In this document: positions 61,961 through 64,000 of the stretch, in pieces | Layout of the letters: every line of letters begins with the position of its first letter | How positions within the stretch are numbered: position 1 is the stretch's first letter | DNA from: Hydractinia symbiolongicarpus | Lineage: Eukaryota; Cnidaria; Hydrozoa; Anthoathecata; Hydractiniidae | NCBI RefSeq assembly: GCF_029227915.1 | Contig: NC_079881.1 | Location: 17,399,501 to 17,463,500, forward strand | Length of the DNA stretch: 64,000 nucleotides | Reading direction: 5' to 3' | The notes under the pieces: model-generated | Seen by the model: only the letters and a program-made list of their open reading frames with translations | What the model was told of the DNA's origin: nothing | Databases searched by the model: none | Position numbers and translations under genes: made by a program

Positions 61961-63844
61961 TTAAATAAAGGACTGAATAAGTGCTCATAATTCCTTTTCT
62001 GTATCATTAACCTACAGCAATGCATAACTATTAAAGTAACTGTATACCACAAAATATTTATTCACCGTTTCCTGCAGATCGTGTTTTTTTTCACAATAGC
62101 GTTTTTTTTTACAAAAAGACAACAATTTTAAGTCGATCATCGTTGTTCCTAACTTTTACATCCTCCAAATGTTTTTACTTTTTTGTTAAATTTTATACAA
62201 TTTACCCTGTTTTTTCTTTAGTATATTTTTTCAAGAAAGTTCGCATATCAGTTTATTCTTAATGCAAAAGTGGCGGCGTGAAGTGATTTGGCTTCTTGAA
62301 TGTTTTTATAATAAGGTTGTGACGATGTATTCCGCCAGCCAATCAAAAAACGCGGCGGCAAGCAAATGAAAAGTTTTCCCCAAAAGACACTTCAGAAAAC
62401 TTCCTAAAAAACCTGGGGTTTTTTCGCATATACTTTGTGAAGCTGGTTGTTCTAAAAAAATTTTTTACTCGAAAATGTAAATAATTTGCCCTGAATTATA
62501 TGGATAACTGAAAAGTTATAGAAACCTTCTTGCTTCGATTAAATATTAAAATAATGTTAAGGTTACTTTGTTTTTATTTGAGTGAGGAAGCAAGGTGATT
62601 ACAAATCACGCATTCTAATTGGTTAAGAAGTGTTGAATTGATTGCTGATTTAGACCCCCAGCTCCCCCCCTCCTGAACTTTTTTAATAACTTTTTAGATG
62701 TTTATAGTTACACCTTCAAATTTTGTGACTCTTCCTAAGTTTTACTTAACACTATTATAATGGCAACAGTTTTTTATGTTGAGTAAAATTCCGTAAAAAA
62801 TCTTTTACTAAATGTGTTTAAAAGCTTTATGTGGCTTCTTAGCTTGTATTGTTATATTACTTTGTGTTTCTATTACAATTGTTACAAAATTCATCGCAAT
62901 AATAAAAGAATTAACAAAGTTAGAGCTTTTCTATATGACACCAAATTTGATGACGTCATCATCAAAAATGCTGACGTCATCAAATTTTTTTCACCAAATT
63001 GTGATAAGTTTTAAGACCAACGGACAAAAATTGTAGAAATTGCACCGGAGGATTCGTATGATTTCCCCTCCTCCACCTCCCATCATTGAGGAGCCCCTAA
63101 AGGGCCCAGCAGGGTTAAGACGTTCAACTAAATTAACAACAATTATTGTCTTGTTTTATATAAAGAAGACAACAGGCGCTGGGATCACACTTCACAGAGA
63201 AAAGCCATGCTTAAAATGTTTCGTTAACAAAATACAGACGCGAAAATTAAGTGACCTGGCAGAAAAGCTGCCATAACTTGATTTCTTTTGTTGATTCATA
63301 TTTTATACTGACTTTGTCTCCCTCATCCACAGTCCACAAGCCCAGTATAAATGGAGTTAAACAACTCAAAGTATAATTATAGGCGACTTGAATATTTTCT
63401 TATGTTAATAGGTTTTTTAAATGTCTGTAATGGAAAAAAAAAATTGTTCGAAATCATATCTTTAATTGCCTACACTATGAGAGATTTAACACAAAATATA
63501 ACGATACTCAAATTCTGTCAGATTTTTATATCATTTACATATACATATTTTCATCCCTAATAAATAAACTATAGATATTTCCAAAAATTTGCATAAATAT
63601 GTGTGCGTAAGGACTCGCTTGCCACCCAAAGATGTAGTACATATATATTTGCTATTTTAAGCAGGTTTTTGCATTCATTAGCGTCGTCTCTGGTAAAGTT
63701 TTTACTAAACCTTTTTCTTCTTATTCATCCCATTTTATTCGTTTTTCATTTAGTTTACACCAATCGATCACAAATCTTCATAGCTATTCAACTATCTTGT
63801 TTACATTTCTCGGTTTCGTGTCCTGTTAGAACAATTTTGACACG
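61961..63844. other. Non-coding stretch
   Basis: No supported gene. Two 'gacgtcatca' palindrome blocks 24 bp apart at 62951-62985 ('gatgacgtcatcatcaaaaa' then 'tgacgtcatcaaatt') resemble those in the 9 and 36 kb repeats and suggest another fragment of that class. Confidence 0.45.
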
Positions 63845-64000
63845 ATTTTTTCTCTAGACTTCTACCGAAGTGTGCGATACTTGTGTCGAAGGTAACATCA
63901 ACCGGCCTAGAAGTCTTATCTTCTTTGTCTTCACTTGTATACATAATCACATGATTGACAGGAGCATCGTCAGCATCTGAAAGCATAGTTCTCCAAGTTC
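63845..64000 (-). CDS. Partial exon paralogous to 16232-16566 (runs off the window)
   Basis: The minus strand reads TWRTMLSDADDAPVNHVIMY and then SEDKEDKTSRPVDVTFDTSI followed by AHFGRSLEKK, aligned without gaps to the 16.2 kb exon. Differences are mostly conservative or in the Ser/Asp-rich stretch, suggesting protein-level selection in both. The family is not recognised. The upstream (N-terminal) part lies beyond position 64000. Confidence 0.5.

Noticed and set aside
62812-63276. Plus-strand frames including a proline run
   Set aside because: The proline run comes from a short C-rich tract, and the frames have no domain or splice support.

Overview
The window is eukaryotic and very probably metazoan. 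It is strongly A+T-rich, its one large gene is split by GT-AG introns, and most of the rest is transposable elements. The mix of elements (THAP/YqaJ DNA transposon, protein-primed PolB element, Penelope, Ty1/copia, two tRNA-derived SINEs, long-inverted-repeat elements) suggests a cnidarian, perhaps a hydrozoan. The species is inference, since no marker gene fixes it. I see no prokaryotic gene organisation and no CRISPR.

Layout. 0-10 kb is gene-poor: a 64-bp MITE with an 8-bp target duplication, an ATA microsatellite, SINE pieces, an orphan copy of the first coding exon of the ABC transporter (minus strand, 5.1-5.2 kb), and a dispersed repeat carrying CRE-like palindromes. 10.1-14.5 kb is a less A+T-rich island from a Polinton/adintovirus-like element: a SAP-domain protein, a large protein-primed family B DNA polymerase with zinc finger and Vsr-like nuclease regions, and a small Cys-rich protein, lightly broken by frameshifts. 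16.2-17.5 kb holds minus-strand exons of an unrecognised gene; one has a paralogue at the right edge of the window. 19.3-22.2 kb is a foldback-like element with long unequal inverted arms containing about 125-bp tandem units. 23.5-26.5 kb is a decayed ISL2EU-type DNA transposon with two convergent genes (SWIM/YqaJ nuclease and THAP transposase), internally deleted and hit by two oppositely oriented copies of one SINE. 26.8-27.9 kb is a 5'-truncated LINE.

28.7-57.5 kb is one complete plus-strand ABCC4/MRP4-like transporter gene. I could define 29 coding exons whose phases all agree, giving a 1,345-residue protein (TMD1-NBD1-TMD2-NBD2). Its introns hold a young Ty1/copia element in antisense (253-bp LTRs with no difference found, 5-bp TSD, tRNA-iMet primer site), a SINE, a LINE scrap, MITEs, and a Penelope 3' end with hammerhead-like motifs on both strands. 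57.5-64 kb is mostly non-coding with diverged repeat copies.

The most specific discoveries are: a SINE insertion carrying 65 bp of inverted filler identical to sequence 1.4 kb away, whose removal restores the nuclease reading frame; the orphan ABCC first exon; the copia insertion inside a transporter intron; and the foldback element. I found no clear new multi-gene system. The PolB island and the two-gene transposon are the nearest candidates.
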